Source: Hymenobacter montanus
GTDB lineage: Bacteria; Bacteroidota; Bacteroidia; Cytophagales; Hymenobacteraceae
Direction of reading: 5' to 3'
Assembly (NCBI RefSeq): GCF_014699115.1
Contig: NZ_JACXAD010000007.1
Location: forward strand, 1 to 64,000
DNA length: 64,000 nucleotides
Shown here: piece by piece, positions 34,283 through 43,333 of the stretch
Layout of the letters: each line of letters starts with the position of its first letter
How positions within the stretch are numbered: position 1 is the stretch's first letter
Notes under the pieces: generated by a model
What the model saw: the letters and a program-made list of their open reading frames with translations, nothing else
The model's database searches: none
Told to the model about the DNA's origin: nothing
Position numbers and translations under genes: made by a program

Positions 34283-34975
34283 ATGCTTGAAATTACTAAC
34301 CTACGCAAAGCCTACGGCCCCCACGTGGTGCTCCACGACGTAAGCCTGACACTGCGGCCCGGCACGATTCACGGCTTGGTGGGAGCCAATGGGGCGGGCA
34401 AAACAACCCTGCTCAATTGTCTGTATGGGCTGGAAGCGGAGTTTGGCGGCACCGTGCGCGACACCACGGGCCGCCCCCTGCGCGACCATACCGGCCTGCT
34501 GCCCTACGAACCATATTTCTACCCGCGCCTCACCGGCCGCGAGTACCTGGAGTTTTGCCTGCAAGCCCGCCGCCGCCCGCTGACGGATTTTGCCGCCTGG
34601 AACCGCCTACTCGAGCTGCCACTCGACCAGTATGCCGAGGAGTACTCGGCGGGTATGCGCAAGAAGCTCGCCCTGCTGGCCTTACTGGTCCAGAACTTCG
34701 ACTACCTGATTCTGGATGAGCCGTTCAACGGCCTCGACCTGGAGGCGAACCTGCTGCTGAAAGAAATCCTGCGGCGGCTGCGCGACCGGGGGACCGGCAT
34801 TCTGCTGACCTCGCACATCCTGGGGGCCCTGACCGAAACGGCCGATGAAATAACCGTGCTGGTGGGGGGGCGGGTGCAGCGCCATTACCCGGCAGCCGAC
34901 TTTGGCCGCCTTGAAAAGGACTTGCTCGACAGCCTGCACCGCGAAAAGCTGGGGCTGCTGGATGAATTGGTGTAG
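34283..34975 (+). CDS. ABC transporter ATP-binding protein (230 aa)
   Basis: ATPase subunit with Walker A GANGAGKTT (34-42), signature YSAGMRKKLALLA (122-134, a variant of LSGGQ), Walker B LILDEPFNGLD (143-153) and a His switch (TSH). ATG 34283 gives the usual MLEITNLRKAYG start; the frame is open upstream but that part overlaps IS630 debris. Most likely works with the membrane protein at 31797. Export type, substrate unknown. Confidence 0.93.
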   Translation: MLEITNLRKAYGPHVVLHDVSLTLRPGTIHGLVGANGAGKTTLLNCLYGLEAEFGGTVRDTTGRPLRDHTGLLPYEPYFYPRLTGREYLEFCLQARRRPLTDFAAWNRLLELPLDQYAEEYSAGMRKKLALLALLVQNFDYLILDEPFNGLDLEANLLLKEILRRLRDRGTGILLTSHILGALTETADEITVLVGGRVQRHYPAADFGRLEKDLLDSLHREKLGLLDELV

Positions 34976-34995
34976 GCCAATACCGCTCTTGCCGT

Positions 34996-35260
34996 TGCGC
35001 TACCAATCCAAATAAAGCCCCGCCAGCCGCTCGGAAAGCCACCAAATAAAGTGTCTCATTGGCCGTTTAAATAATCAGCTTCGCTTCGGGGGGGCGCTGC
35101 TGGTGGACCGAAATCCACTTATGCTGGTGCCGGTGTAGCGCCACCTTACCGATGATGGTGGAAGTGCTGGCGCCCAGAATAGCGCCAACCCCAAAAAATA
35201 CTGGTTCGCAGGCCTGAAGTGCTTCAGTCGTTCGTCGGGCATGATCAAATGCGAAGCAGG
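34996..35260 (-). pseudogene. Decayed copy of the trmN6 3' part
   Basis: On the minus strand this stretch aligns with the 3' region of the intact gene at 37126. The last 75 bp correspond closely (plus-strand AATCCAAATAAA, CAAATAAAG, GGCCGTTTAAATAATCAG against AATCCAAATAAA, CGAATAAAG, GGCCGTTCGAATGCTCAG). Further upstream HARRTTE aligns with DARRTTA. It contains an in-frame stop and deletions. Together with the intact gene it brackets the 35.3-37.1 kb segment. The rest of 34976-35432 shows nothing else. Confidence 0.65.
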
Positions 35261-35432
35261 AAACAACGGGAAGGTGCGACAGCCTCGCGTATTACCAGAC
35301 TCTGGTTAAGGTTCTGAGCGTATTCCTACTTCCACACTGGGGCGTAGATCAATCTCGGCCCTAACAACCCTTTCGGCATGATGTGGGTATTACACTAAAC
35401 CAAGTGCCGAAATCTGCTAAAACACCCCACCA

Positions 35433-35680
35433 TGGCTCCGCAAAACCACTCTTTCTCCCAACCCTGGCCGCCTGCGTGGTCGCCTGCCAATACTGCGCTT
35501 CGGCCTGCTTGCCGGAAGACGACGTAAAGATGACGGCCCGTTGCACTCATCCGACCACGACTGTGCCGAAATCCGCCGCGCTTGCGGCGAGGAATGCGCC
35601 CGGCACCAGATGGACCACGGCCAGTAGTGCGCCGCCTGCCGCCGCTGCACAGAAGCTTGCTGCCCGCCCCTGGCAGTTTA
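35433..35680 (+). pseudogene. Four-helix-bundle copper-binding (DUF326/Csp-like) pseudogene
   Basis: One frame gives LAACVVACQYCASACLPEDD then VKMTARCTH. A +1 shifted frame continues DHDCAEIRRACGEECARHQM, DHGQ, a TAG, then CAACRRCTEACC. The CxxCxxxC spacing and the DVKMxARC and ECxRHxxDHCxxCAxxCRRCxEAC patterns are those of DUF326 copper-storage proteins. A frameshift, an in-frame stop and loss of a middle helix show that it is dead. An open frame across 35383-35817 hides this. Nothing recognisable fills 35681-35910. Confidence 0.7.
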
Positions 35681-35910
35681 ACCAGGTCTGTCGTTTTCTT
35701 TTCACTTCCGCGCATTGCCACTTTACCCGGCTCTTAGCTGTGTTCGCCGCCTATTGCCCATGCTCCGCCCGTAGCCTATCGGAGATGATTCCGCAAATGC
35801 ACCGGCTCAACCAGTGAAGGCGGGCTCTTATTCGGTAACAGGCCCGGAAACGGTCACCCCGGAACTGCCGCCCCCGGCTCCATCCTATCCTAACCATTAA
35901 GCACATTACC

Positions 35911-36921
35911 ATGACAGAGAAAACCCAACTTAGTCGGCGCCGGGTGATTGGCGGCTTAGGAGCGAGCTTAGCCGCTGCTGCCGTTGCCCCTTCCTTCCCC
36001 ATACCGGGAATGGCCGCCCCCAGCGATGCAGACACCCTTGAAAAATTGGAAAACCCCTCCGAAAAATACCCGAAACCGCCGTTCAAAAGCCAGTCGCAGC
36101 CCTGGCCGGGTTTGGCTGGACAGATGGACCCCGTGCCCGACCACGGTGAGAAAAGCTATAAGGGATCGGGCCGGTTGAAAGGACGCAAAGCCCTGATTAC
36201 CGGCGGCGACTCCGGCATGGGCCGCGCCGCCGCCATTGCCTACGCGCGGGAAGGCGCCGACGTGGCCATCAACTACCTGCCGGCCGAAGAGGCGGACGCC
36301 CGGGAAGTCATTGCCTTAATTAAGAAAGAAGGTCGCCAGGCCTTGGCCTTGCCCGGGGATTTGCGTGACGAGGCCTTTTGCCGGAAGCTCATCGACGACA
36401 CCGTGCGCGGCCTGGGCGGGTTGGACATCCTGGTGAGCAACGCGGCCCGGCAGCAGCAGCGGCAATCCATCCTCGACCTCTCCACCGAGGACTTTGACGC
36501 CACGATGAAAACCAATATCTACGCGCCCTTCTGGCTTATAAAAGCGGCCCTGCCCCATCTGCCGCCCGGGGCAGCCATCATCGGTACCACCTCCGAGCAA
36601 GCCACCGACCCCTCCGCCGACCTGTATGACTACGCCCAGACCAAGGCGGCCACCACGAACTTCGTCCGCTCTCTGGCTAAGCAACTCGCACCCAAAGGTA
36701 TCCGTGTGAACGGCGTGGCCCCGGGCCCCATCTGGACGCCCTTGCAGGTGAGCGGCGGCGCAACCCCGGAAAAGCTCAAAAAATTTGGCGGGGATACGCC
36801 CATGGGCCGGCCCGGGCAGCCCGTCGAACTGGCCTCCATCTACGTGCAACTGGCTGCCAATGACGCTAGCTACGCTACCGGTCAGGTGTACGGGGCCATG
36901 GGCGGCGGTGGCCAGCCCTAG
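35911..36921 (+). CDS. SDR family oxidoreductase with Tat signal (336 aa)
   Basis: Short-chain dehydrogenase of the YhdG/YdaD general-stress type. A twin-arginine signal (SRRRVIGG, 8-15, then a hydrophobic stretch to 36) precedes a linker (KPPFKSQSQPWPGLAGQMDP) and the SDR domain: TGGDSGMG (97-104), NAAR (177-180), Ser 228, Tyr 241 and Lys 245. Export with bound nucleotide would fit the Tat pathway. GC-rich; lies within the segment bracketed by the two trmN6 copies, so possibly acquired. Substrate unknown. Confidence 0.9.
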   Translation: MTEKTQLSRRRVIGGLGASLAAAAVAPSFPIPGMAAPSDADTLEKLENPSEKYPKPPFKSQSQPWPGLAGQMDPVPDHGEKSYKGSGRLKGRKALITGGDSGMGRAAAIAYAREGADVAINYLPAEEADAREVIALIKKEGRQALALPGDLRDEAFCRKLIDDTVRGLGGLDILVSNAARQQQRQSILDLSTEDFDATMKTNIYAPFWLIKAALPHLPPGAAIIGTTSEQATDPSADLYDYAQTKAATTNFVRSLAKQLAPKGIRVNGVAPGPIWTPLQVSGGATPEKLKKFGGDTPMGRPGQPVELASIYVQLAANDASYATGQVYGAMGGGGQP

Positions 36922-37125
36922 CGTCCGCCCAGTAATGTTTTAATTGTCCTGTTGCTTTCTGCGGGTTGAAAAGATGACACTTAATCGTCACTGAACAGGC
37001 TGCAGAATGGGGCCGAAAAACGGATGCGCTGGAAGGTTACGGACCAGGTCATTACCCCGCAAGAGGCCTGCGTCCGTCTGCAGCGCCCGACCTAGTGCCA
37101 GGCGGATATCGTTCTTGTCTTCGCA

Positions 37126-37872
37126 CTACAAATCCAAATAAAACCCTGCCAACAGGGCCCGGAAGTCCGCCGAATAAAGGGCGTCATCCTCGGCCGTTCG
37201 AATGCTCAGCTCCGTTTCGTGGGTTGCGCCCAGGGCGGACCGGAACCCGGTAATGTGCCGCAGCGGCCGGCTGCCGGGCCGGTGCCGCACCACCAGGCGC
37301 GTGGCCGGATGCAGGCCCACCGCGGCAGCCACCTGCTCAAATGCTCGCATTTCCAGCGGCGGCAGCAACATGGTCAGCAGGCCGCCCGGCGCTAGCATCG
37401 TGGCCGCGGCCCCCGCCAGGGCGTCGAAAGTAAGCGTATCGGCGGCCTCGTGCCGGGCAGTGGTGCGTCGGGCATCAGGCGAGCGCAACGAATGCCGGAA
37501 GAAGGGCGGATTACAAACGATGTGGCTGAACCCCGGGGCCGTCTCCGCCAGGGGTGCCGGCCGCCCGGCCACGTACTCCGCTAAACTTAGCGCCCACACG
37601 CGAATCCGGCCGCCCCACGGACTAGCCGCCGCGTTGGCCGCCGCCTGAGCGGCAGCCGCGGCATCAATCTCAAGGGCCTCAATTTCGACGGTGGGGTGGC
37701 GCTGGGCGGCCATCAGGGCCAGCAGGCCGGTGCCGGTACCAATATCGAGCAGGCGAGTGGCGCCGGTGAGGTCGGCAGCCGCCCCCAGCAGGCAGGCATC
37801 GGTACTGACTTTCATGGCGCACGCGCCCTGCTCGATGCGGAACTGCTGGAACTGGAAGTAGTTGTTGGGCAT
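37126..37872 (-). CDS. trmN6: tRNA1(Val) adenine-37 N6-methyltransferase
   Basis: Class I SAM methyltransferase (248 aa) of the YfiC/TrmN6 family, methylating A37 of tRNA1(Val). The family start FQFQQFRIEQGACAMKVSTD, SAM motif DIGTGTG (43-49) and catalytic NPPFF (121-125) are present. The C-terminus FRALLAGFYLDL matches the family. A decayed copy of its 3' part lies 2 kb away at 34996. Confidence 0.92.
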   Translation of the reverse strand: MPNNYFQFQQFRIEQGACAMKVSTDACLLGAAADLTGATRLLDIGTGTGLLALMAAQRHPTVEIEALEIDAAAAAQAAANAAASPWGGRIRVWALSLAEYVAGRPAPLAETAPGFSHIVCNPPFFRHSLRSPDARRTTARHEAADTLTFDALAGAAATMLAPGGLLTMLLPPLEMRAFEQVAAAVGLHPATRLVVRHRPGSRPLRHITGFRSALGATHETELSIRTAEDDALYSADFRALLAGFYLDL

Positions 37873-38124
37873 GCCGGGCCTAGATAGTTCCGTGAGGGTG
37901 TATTTTCAGGGCTTGAGTTTTGCCCGAACTTACGGGACCAGTGCTCTACGGCGGCCCGTACAACGGCGGCAATACGGGCCGCTATCTAAACATAGTCGGC
38001 AAGCCTGCAAACGGTAACGATTCGCCACTGCATCAACCAAAAACAGGGGCCCAATGGCGCAACCGTAAAATAGCCACCAACTCCTGCCGCGGCCACTCTT
38101 TATATAAGCAACTTATTCCTGTGG

Positions 38125-39579
38125 CTAATCTACCAGTAATTCTAATCCGGGCTTGTGGCGTAAGGCTTGTGGAAGATGCGTGAGCGGATTGTGACGGGCA
38201 TCCAGCTTGGTAAGATTGGGCAAGGCAGCTAAGCTTTCGGGTAAAGTTTGTAGGTGATTATGAGCGCAGATGAGCCAGTCCAAGTCGCGTAGCTGTCCCA
38301 GGCTTTCGGGTAGGGCTTGGAGGTGGTTATGACCACAATCGAGCCCTTTTAAGTGGGGTAGCTGTCCTAGGCTTTCGGATAAGGCTCGGAGGTGATTATC
38401 AGTGCAATACAGATATTGTAAGTTCGGTAACTGTCCCAGGCTTTCGGGTAGGACTTATAGATGGTTATTACCACAAAAGAGCGATTTCAAATGCTGTAGT
38501 TGTCCCAGGCTTTCGGGTAAGATCTGGAGGTGGTTCCAAGAACACTGGAGTTCCCGCGAATTTTGTAGCTGTCCCAGGCTTTCGGGCAGGGCTTTCAGTT
38601 GATTATTAGCGCACTCGAGCTGCTCCAATTTTTGTAACCTTCCTAGGCTTTCGGGCAGGGCTTGGAGGTAGTTGGAAGAGCAGAAGAGCCCTTGCAAGAG
38701 GTGTAGCTGCCCGAGGCTTTCGGGTAAGGTTTGCAGATGGTTATTACTACAATAGAGCTCTTGCAATTCTTGTAACTGTCCCAGACTTTCGGGCAGAACC
38801 TGTAGTTGGTTATTGGAGCAATTAAGCCTTTGCAAATGGTGTAACTGTCCCAGGCTTTCGGGCAGGGCTTGTAATTGATTAGACGGGCAATTGAGCTGTT
38901 CCAATTTTTGTAACCGCCCCAGGCTTTCGGGTAGGGCTTTCAGTTGATTACCACCACAATAGAGCCTTTGCAAATGGTGTAACTGTCCCAGGCTTTCGGG
39001 CAGCGCTTGTAATTGGTTAGACGAGCAATCCAGGTATTGCAAATGGTGTAGCTGTCCCAGACTTTCGGGCAGGGCATGGAGTTGGTTATTGTAGCAATCC
39101 AGCCTTTGCAACTGCTGTAAATGCCTCAGGCTTTTAGGCAAGGCTTGCAATTGGTTGTTCTCGAGAGCCAGGTATTTCAAGTCGTGTAGTTGTCCCAGGC
39201 TTTCGGGCAGGACTTGTAGTTGGTTATTGGAGCAATCCAGGTATTGCAAGTGGTGTAATTCTCCCAAGTTCGGGGGCAGGGCGGTAAGTTTTCTCCCCTG
39301 TATATCCAGCTCAGTGAGTTGGAGCAACTTGGTGAGGGCGGTAGCATCAAGGTTCTGGCACTGGGTCTCAAAAACAAAGTGGTAGAGGGAAAGCAGCCCG
39401 TCTAAGTACTGCTGGAAAGCAGTTGGTTTACCTAGCCCTTTAGCTAAGAGCAAGGCTAATTTGATGTTGGCTCTTTTTCCGGAGCGGAGTAATCGGATCA
39501 GCTCGGCCACTTGTTTGGCCAGCGCATCGGGCTCGGAACGGGAAGCCGGATCCGCAGGAGTATGTTGGTCAGGAGTCAT
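38125..39579 (-). pseudogene. Leucine-rich repeat gene with an internal TAA
   Basis: From ATG 39579 the frame encodes a short helical N-terminal domain (about 1-90) and then 23-residue leucine-rich repeats of the form LPESLGQLxxLxxLxCxxNxLxx. It stops at 38455-38457 (TAA) after about 12 repeats, giving 374 aa. Past the TAA the same frame continues with four more repeats and a capping end (LPQALRHKPGLELLVD), to a TAG at 38125. The stop falls where other repeats have Gln/Arg/Lys, so a CAA-to-TAA change is the simplest cause. Full length would be 484 aa. The truncated protein may still be made. No signal peptide. Confidence 0.85.
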
Positions 39580-39863
39580 CGATAAAGAGGTGCTAAAGAC
39601 TGTGGACAATGTAGGGCTTAGTATTGGGCCTATGTGCCGCCACCAATTAAGCGCCCGCCTGGCAAGTGGTTAAAATACAGCCTGGGCACTTCCCAACAAG
39701 GGTGCAGGCACGGGGCGCAACAACCGATTGATTGGGTATCCAAGTGGTATTGTAGCGAGAAGTCCGCCAATTCGCTACCCTCACGAAAAAAACGCAATTT
39801 CATTTGTGGCCGTAACCCTTCTGCTAGCAGCCCTCGATTCGACCCGATGAAGGGCCACCCACT

Positions 39864-40334
39864 CTAAAGCAGCGGCGTTTTAGCCAGGGCTTCGTACCCT
39901 TCGTCAATCAGCAGCCCTTTGCCCAGGGCGCTTTGTACGGCTAGCACATCGCAACGCTCGTTCTCGGCGTGGCCGGCGTGGCCTTTGATCCAGTGGAAAG
40001 AAACCTGCCGCTGCCGGTAAATTTTCAGGAAGCGGCGCCACAGGTCCTCGTTGGCTTTCTTGCCGAAGTCCGCCTTTTTCTCCCAGCCGAACACCCACTT
40101 TTTCTCCACGGCATCGACCACGTATTTCGAGTCGGATACGACGCGGATGGGCAGTTCGGGCCGGGTCACGGCTTCAAGGCCAACGATGACGGCCAGCAGC
40201 TCCATGCGGTTGTTCGTGGTGAGGCGGAAGCCCTGGGTCAGCTCCTTCTCGTGCGGGCCGTAGCGGAGGATGGCCCCGTAGCCCCCGGGACCAGGGTTGC
40301 CACGGGCCGACCCATCGGTAAACAGATGTATCAT
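39864..40334 (-). CDS. rnhA: Ribonuclease HI (156 aa)
   Basis: Degrades RNA in RNA-DNA hybrids. The four catalytic acids are Asp 7 (LFTDGSA), Glu 45 (NNRMELLA), Asp 68 (VVSDSKYV) and Asp 129 (NERCDVLA), with the helper His 119 (WIKGHAGHAENE). Start is ATG 40334; the open frame upstream to 40514 is translation of a heptad-repeat element and is not part of the gene. Confidence 0.95.
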   Translation of the reverse strand: MIHLFTDGSARGNPGPGGYGAILRYGPHEKELTQGFRLTTNNRMELLAVIVGLEAVTRPELPIRVVSDSKYVVDAVEKKWVFGWEKKADFGKKANEDLWRRFLKIYRQRQVSFHWIKGHAGHAENERCDVLAVQSALGKGLLIDEGYEALAKTPLL

Positions 40335-40543
40335 TTTGGTGCTTGGTTGTTGGTGCTTGGTGCCTGGTTGCTGGGAGTTTTGTTCCTCTGGCGTCCGCGC
40401 AGCCGAAGCAGCTCCGGTGGGACGGTAAACATATGTCATTGCAACAGATGCATGCGTTATGCCTTGGCTACGCTCAGCCAAACGTCTTAACAACCAAGCA
40501 CTAGGCACTAACAACTAAGCACCAATAACCAAGCACCAGGCAC
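40335..40543. repeat. Inverted-arm heptad element E (TTGGTGC core)
   Basis: The left arm 40335-40377 repeats TTGGTGC and TTGGTTG in 7-bp steps. The right arm 40488-40543, inverted, repeats GCACCAA and variants (GCACTAG, CAACTAA, GCACCAG). A centre of about 110 bp separates them. It occupies the whole gap between the rnhA start and the serC stop. Confidence 0.8.
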
Positions 40544-40545
40544 CA

Positions 40546-41622
40546 CTACTGCGGAAATTCTTTGACAAAGAACTGCACTAAGGCTTCAAAGGCGGCGTCG
40601 GGTACGGCGGGGAAGTTGGCGATGCGGATGGTGGTGTTTTTTAGCGGACCGTAGCCGCTGCCCAGCAACAGGCTTGCTTCGAGGGCTTTGCGCTTGATTT
40701 CTTCAATGGTGCCGGCGTCGCCCTTCAGCCCGATAACGGTGGTGGAGCGGGTTTCGGGGTTGGTGATGAGGGGCTGGAGAGGGGTGGCCTGCTCGAAAAA
40801 ATCGTACAGCTTCTGCGCGCGGTCGCTCAGGTGCTGGTGCACGGTCTTGATCGGCTCGCGGTCGGCCAGCACCCGGCTTAGCAGGTAGATGCCCAGCACA
40901 TTGGGGGTGAAATTGGTTTGGAAGTTGAGCATCTGGGCCAGCAGGGCAGGCAGGGCATTGTAGTGAGCCCGGTCGTTCACCACCCGCGCCTGGGCCACGG
41001 CCCGCGGCGACAAAATGAGTACGCCCAGCCCGGCCGGCAGCCCGAAGCACTTTTGCAGCGACCCAAACCAAACGTCGGCCTTGATGTATTTAAGATTGAG
41101 GCCGGCCAGCGAGCTGGTGGCGTCCACGGCCAGCAGCGCTCTTCCGAGGCGGTTGTACAGGTTCAGAATGAAGCCCTCGCGCAGCTGCGTGGCGGTACTG
41201 GTTTCGTTCTGCGTAATGCAAACCAGGTCGGTATCGTCGGCCGAGAAGGGGAGGGTGGCCACGTCGGGGACCTCATCCACGCCAAACGACAGGCCGGTGC
41301 TGGCCGGCCGCAGGGCCTGGGCGTACTTCAACCATTTCAGGCCAAAGTCACCGTTATACAGGTGGAAGCTGCGGCGGGCCGTGAGGCTTTGGGCCAGAAT
41401 CTCCCAGCACTCGGTGGCCGAACTGGTGAACAGGACGGTGAAATCCTGCGGCACGTTGAGCTTGCTTTTGAAGTCGGCCACCGTCTGGCGCACCAGGCTG
41501 GTTACTTTCTCACTCCGGTGCGGAGCCGATAGCCAGCCTTCGTCGAAGGCATCGGTGAGGTACTGGCGGACGGCGGGGTACACGGCCGAGGGCCCAGGGT
41601 TGAAAGTGAAGGTCGGCACCAC
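40546..41622 (-). CDS. serC: Phosphoserine/class V aminotransferase (358 aa)
   Basis: PLP-dependent class V aminotransferase that most likely converts 3-phosphohydroxypyruvate to phosphoserine. FNPGPSAVYPAV, TSSATECWE, PLP-binding Asp 167 (LLAVDATSS) and Lys 191 (WFGSLQKCFGLPAGLG) are present. Bacteroidota often carry this SerC-like form. There is no ATG near the N-terminus; GTG 41622 (or the GTG after it) is the start. Its stop abuts heptad element E. Confidence 0.85.
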   Translation of the reverse strand: MVPTFTFNPGPSAVYPAVRQYLTDAFDEGWLSAPHRSEKVTSLVRQTVADFKSKLNVPQDFTVLFTSSATECWEILAQSLTARRSFHLYNGDFGLKWLKYAQALRPASTGLSFGVDEVPDVATLPFSADDTDLVCITQNETSTATQLREGFILNLYNRLGRALLAVDATSSLAGLNLKYIKADVWFGSLQKCFGLPAGLGVLILSPRAVAQARVVNDRAHYNALPALLAQMLNFQTNFTPNVLGIYLLSRVLADREPIKTVHQHLSDRAQKLYDFFEQATPLQPLITNPETRSTTVIGLKGDAGTIEEIKRKALEASLLLGSGYGPLKNTTIRIANFPAVPDAAFEALVQFFVKEFPQ

Positions 41623-41808
41623 GGAGTTAGCGGATTGGCGTTTCGGGAACGGATGTAGGCGCTTTGTTCAGGCAAACCGGCCCTGGGGCGGGCGCCGCGC
41701 CCGCGGCTACCATACCTCGGCCGAGAGAAACAAAAGGCACCCCGCAAAGTTCGTCGGGAAATCGTCCCCGAAATCCGGCGGCCCCGAAAAATCCGCTACT
41801 TTTCTGGG

Positions 41809-42255
41809 TCACACCCGGAACCCCACGCGCTTGGGCTGTTGGTTCACAAACCACTGCACCGCCAGCCGGTAGCTTTCGAGCCCGAAGCCGCTGATGCTGC
41901 CCGCGCAGTGCCGCCCCAGCAGGCTTTTCTGCCGGAAGTCTTCACGGGCGGCGAGGTTACTCAGGTGGACTTCTACTACGGGCGTGGCAATGGCGGCCAC
42001 GGCATCGGCCAGGGCCACGCTGGTGTGGGTGTAGCCGCCCGCATTCAGCACGATGCCGTGGTGCGAGAAGCCGACCTCGTGCAGCTTATCCAGCAGCGCG
42101 CCTTCGTGGTTCGACTGGAAGTGCGTGAGTTTCTGCTCGGGGAAAGCGGCTTCCAGCTCGGGGAAAAAGCTTTCGAACGAACGGGTCCCGTAGATGCCGG
42201 GCTCGCGGCGGCCCAACAGGTTCAGGTTGGGGCCGTTGAGGATGAGAAGGTCCAT
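41809..42255 (-). CDS. aroQ: 3-Dehydroquinate dehydratase, type II
   Basis: Shikimate-pathway enzyme (148 aa). NGPNLNLLGRREPGIYG with catalytic Tyr 22, SNHEGALLDKLHE, NAGGYTHTSVAL and VEVHLSN (His 97) are the type II motifs. ATG 42255 (MDLLILNGPN) is preferred over the upstream in-frame ATG. Divergent from xerD, a pairing seen in many Bacteroidota. Confidence 0.95.
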   Translation of the reverse strand: MDLLILNGPNLNLLGRREPGIYGTRSFESFFPELEAAFPEQKLTHFQSNHEGALLDKLHEVGFSHHGIVLNAGGYTHTSVALADAVAAIATPVVEVHLSNLAAREDFRQKSLLGRHCAGSISGFGLESYRLAVQWFVNQQPKRVGFRV

Positions 42256-42433
42256 ATGCAAAGTAGTGGAAAGCCCAAAGAACGGCACGCCGGGTTTGCC
42301 GAGGCCCCTCGGGGCCAGTGGTAAATTACGCGTGGATGGTCGGGCAACGGGGCCGGTGAGCGGCTGGCCTCCGGCGACCTTCGGTTCGGCAAGCGCGGTG
42401 TGCCGTTCTTTGGCTGGTTTTTAATCCTTCAAC

Positions 42434-43333
42434 ATGACCTGGCCCCAGGCTATTCAGCAATTTCAAGGCTACCTCCGGCTCGAAAAGTCTCTTTCGCCCA
42501 ATTCGGTGGAGGCTTACGTGCGCGACGTCGTCAAGCTCCAGCAGTTTTTGGTGCTGGCCCGTCTGCACGTCGGGCCCACGCAGGTGACGACGCCCCTGCT
42601 CCGCGACTTCCTGGCCACCCTGCAGGGCCTGGGCCTCGGGGCCACCTCGCAGGCCCGTACGCTGTCGGGGCTCAAGGCTTTTTTCAACTTCCTCATCATG
42701 GAAGACCTGCTGAAGCTGGACCCCACCGACACCCTGGAAGCCCCCAAAACCGGCCGCCACCTGCCCGACACCCTCAGCTACCCCGAAATCGAACAGCTGC
42801 TGGCCGCCATCGACCTGAGCACCGACGAAGGCCTGCGGACGCGGGCCCTGCTGGAAGTAATGTACTCGTCTGGCCTGCGGGTAAGCGAGTTGTGTGACCT
42901 GCGCCTGTCGAACATGTACGCCGAGCAGGGCTTCGTGAAAGTAGTCGGCAAGGGCAACAAGGAGCGCCTGGTTCCCATCGGCCGTGAGGCCTTGAAGCAT
43001 CTCAACTTCTACCTCAGCGGCGTGCGCGGGCACCTGGACATTAAAAGCGGTGCTGAGGACCTCGTCTTCCTCAGCCAGCGCGGCCGGCCGCTTTCGCGCA
43101 TCACCGTATTTACCACCCTGAAAAAGCTGGCCGAACAAGCTGGCTTGCGCAAAACCATCAGTCCTCATACCCTGCGGCATTCCTTCGCCACGCACCTCAT
43201 CGAAGGCGGCGCCGATTTGCGGGCCGTGCAGGAAATGCTGGGTCACGCGAGCATCACCACCACCGAAATCTACACCCACCTCGACCGCGACTATCTGCGG
43301 CAGGTCATTACCGAGTTTCACCCGCGGAGCTAG
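42434..43333 (+). CDS. xerD: Tyrosine recombinase XerD
   Basis: Site-specific recombinase (299 aa) resolving chromosome dimers at dif with XerC and FtsK. N-terminal SAM-like DNA-binding domain (1-100), then catalytic Arg 149, Lys 173, His 245, Arg 248 (HTLRHSFATHL), His 271 and nucleophile Tyr 280 (EIYTHLDRD). ftsK, its activator, lies 330 bp downstream. Confidence 0.94.
   Translation: MTWPQAIQQFQGYLRLEKSLSPNSVEAYVRDVVKLQQFLVLARLHVGPTQVTTPLLRDFLATLQGLGLGATSQARTLSGLKAFFNFLIMEDLLKLDPTDTLEAPKTGRHLPDTLSYPEIEQLLAAIDLSTDEGLRTRALLEVMYSSGLRVSELCDLRLSNMYAEQGFVKVVGKGNKERLVPIGREALKHLNFYLSGVRGHLDIKSGAEDLVFLSQRGRPLSRITVFTTLKKLAEQAGLRKTISPHTLRHSFATHLIEGGADLRAVQEMLGHASITTTEIYTHLDRDYLRQVITEFHPRS

Noticed and set aside
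35383..35817. 144-codon open frame as a gene in its own right
   Set aside because: Only its first part matches copper-protein sequence; the rest is out of frame with the homologous part, so it is a pseudogene region.
37920..38183. 87-codon frame after trmN6
   Set aside because: Starts with TTG, no promoter box, no recognisable domain, and its end overlaps the tail of the leucine-rich repeat gene on the other strand.
40335..40514. N-terminal extension of rnhA
   Set aside because: It translates heptad element E; RNase HI starts at ATG 40334.
40335..40543. CRISPR array
   Set aside because: Units are 7 bp with no spacers, arranged in two inverted arms; no cas genes are present.
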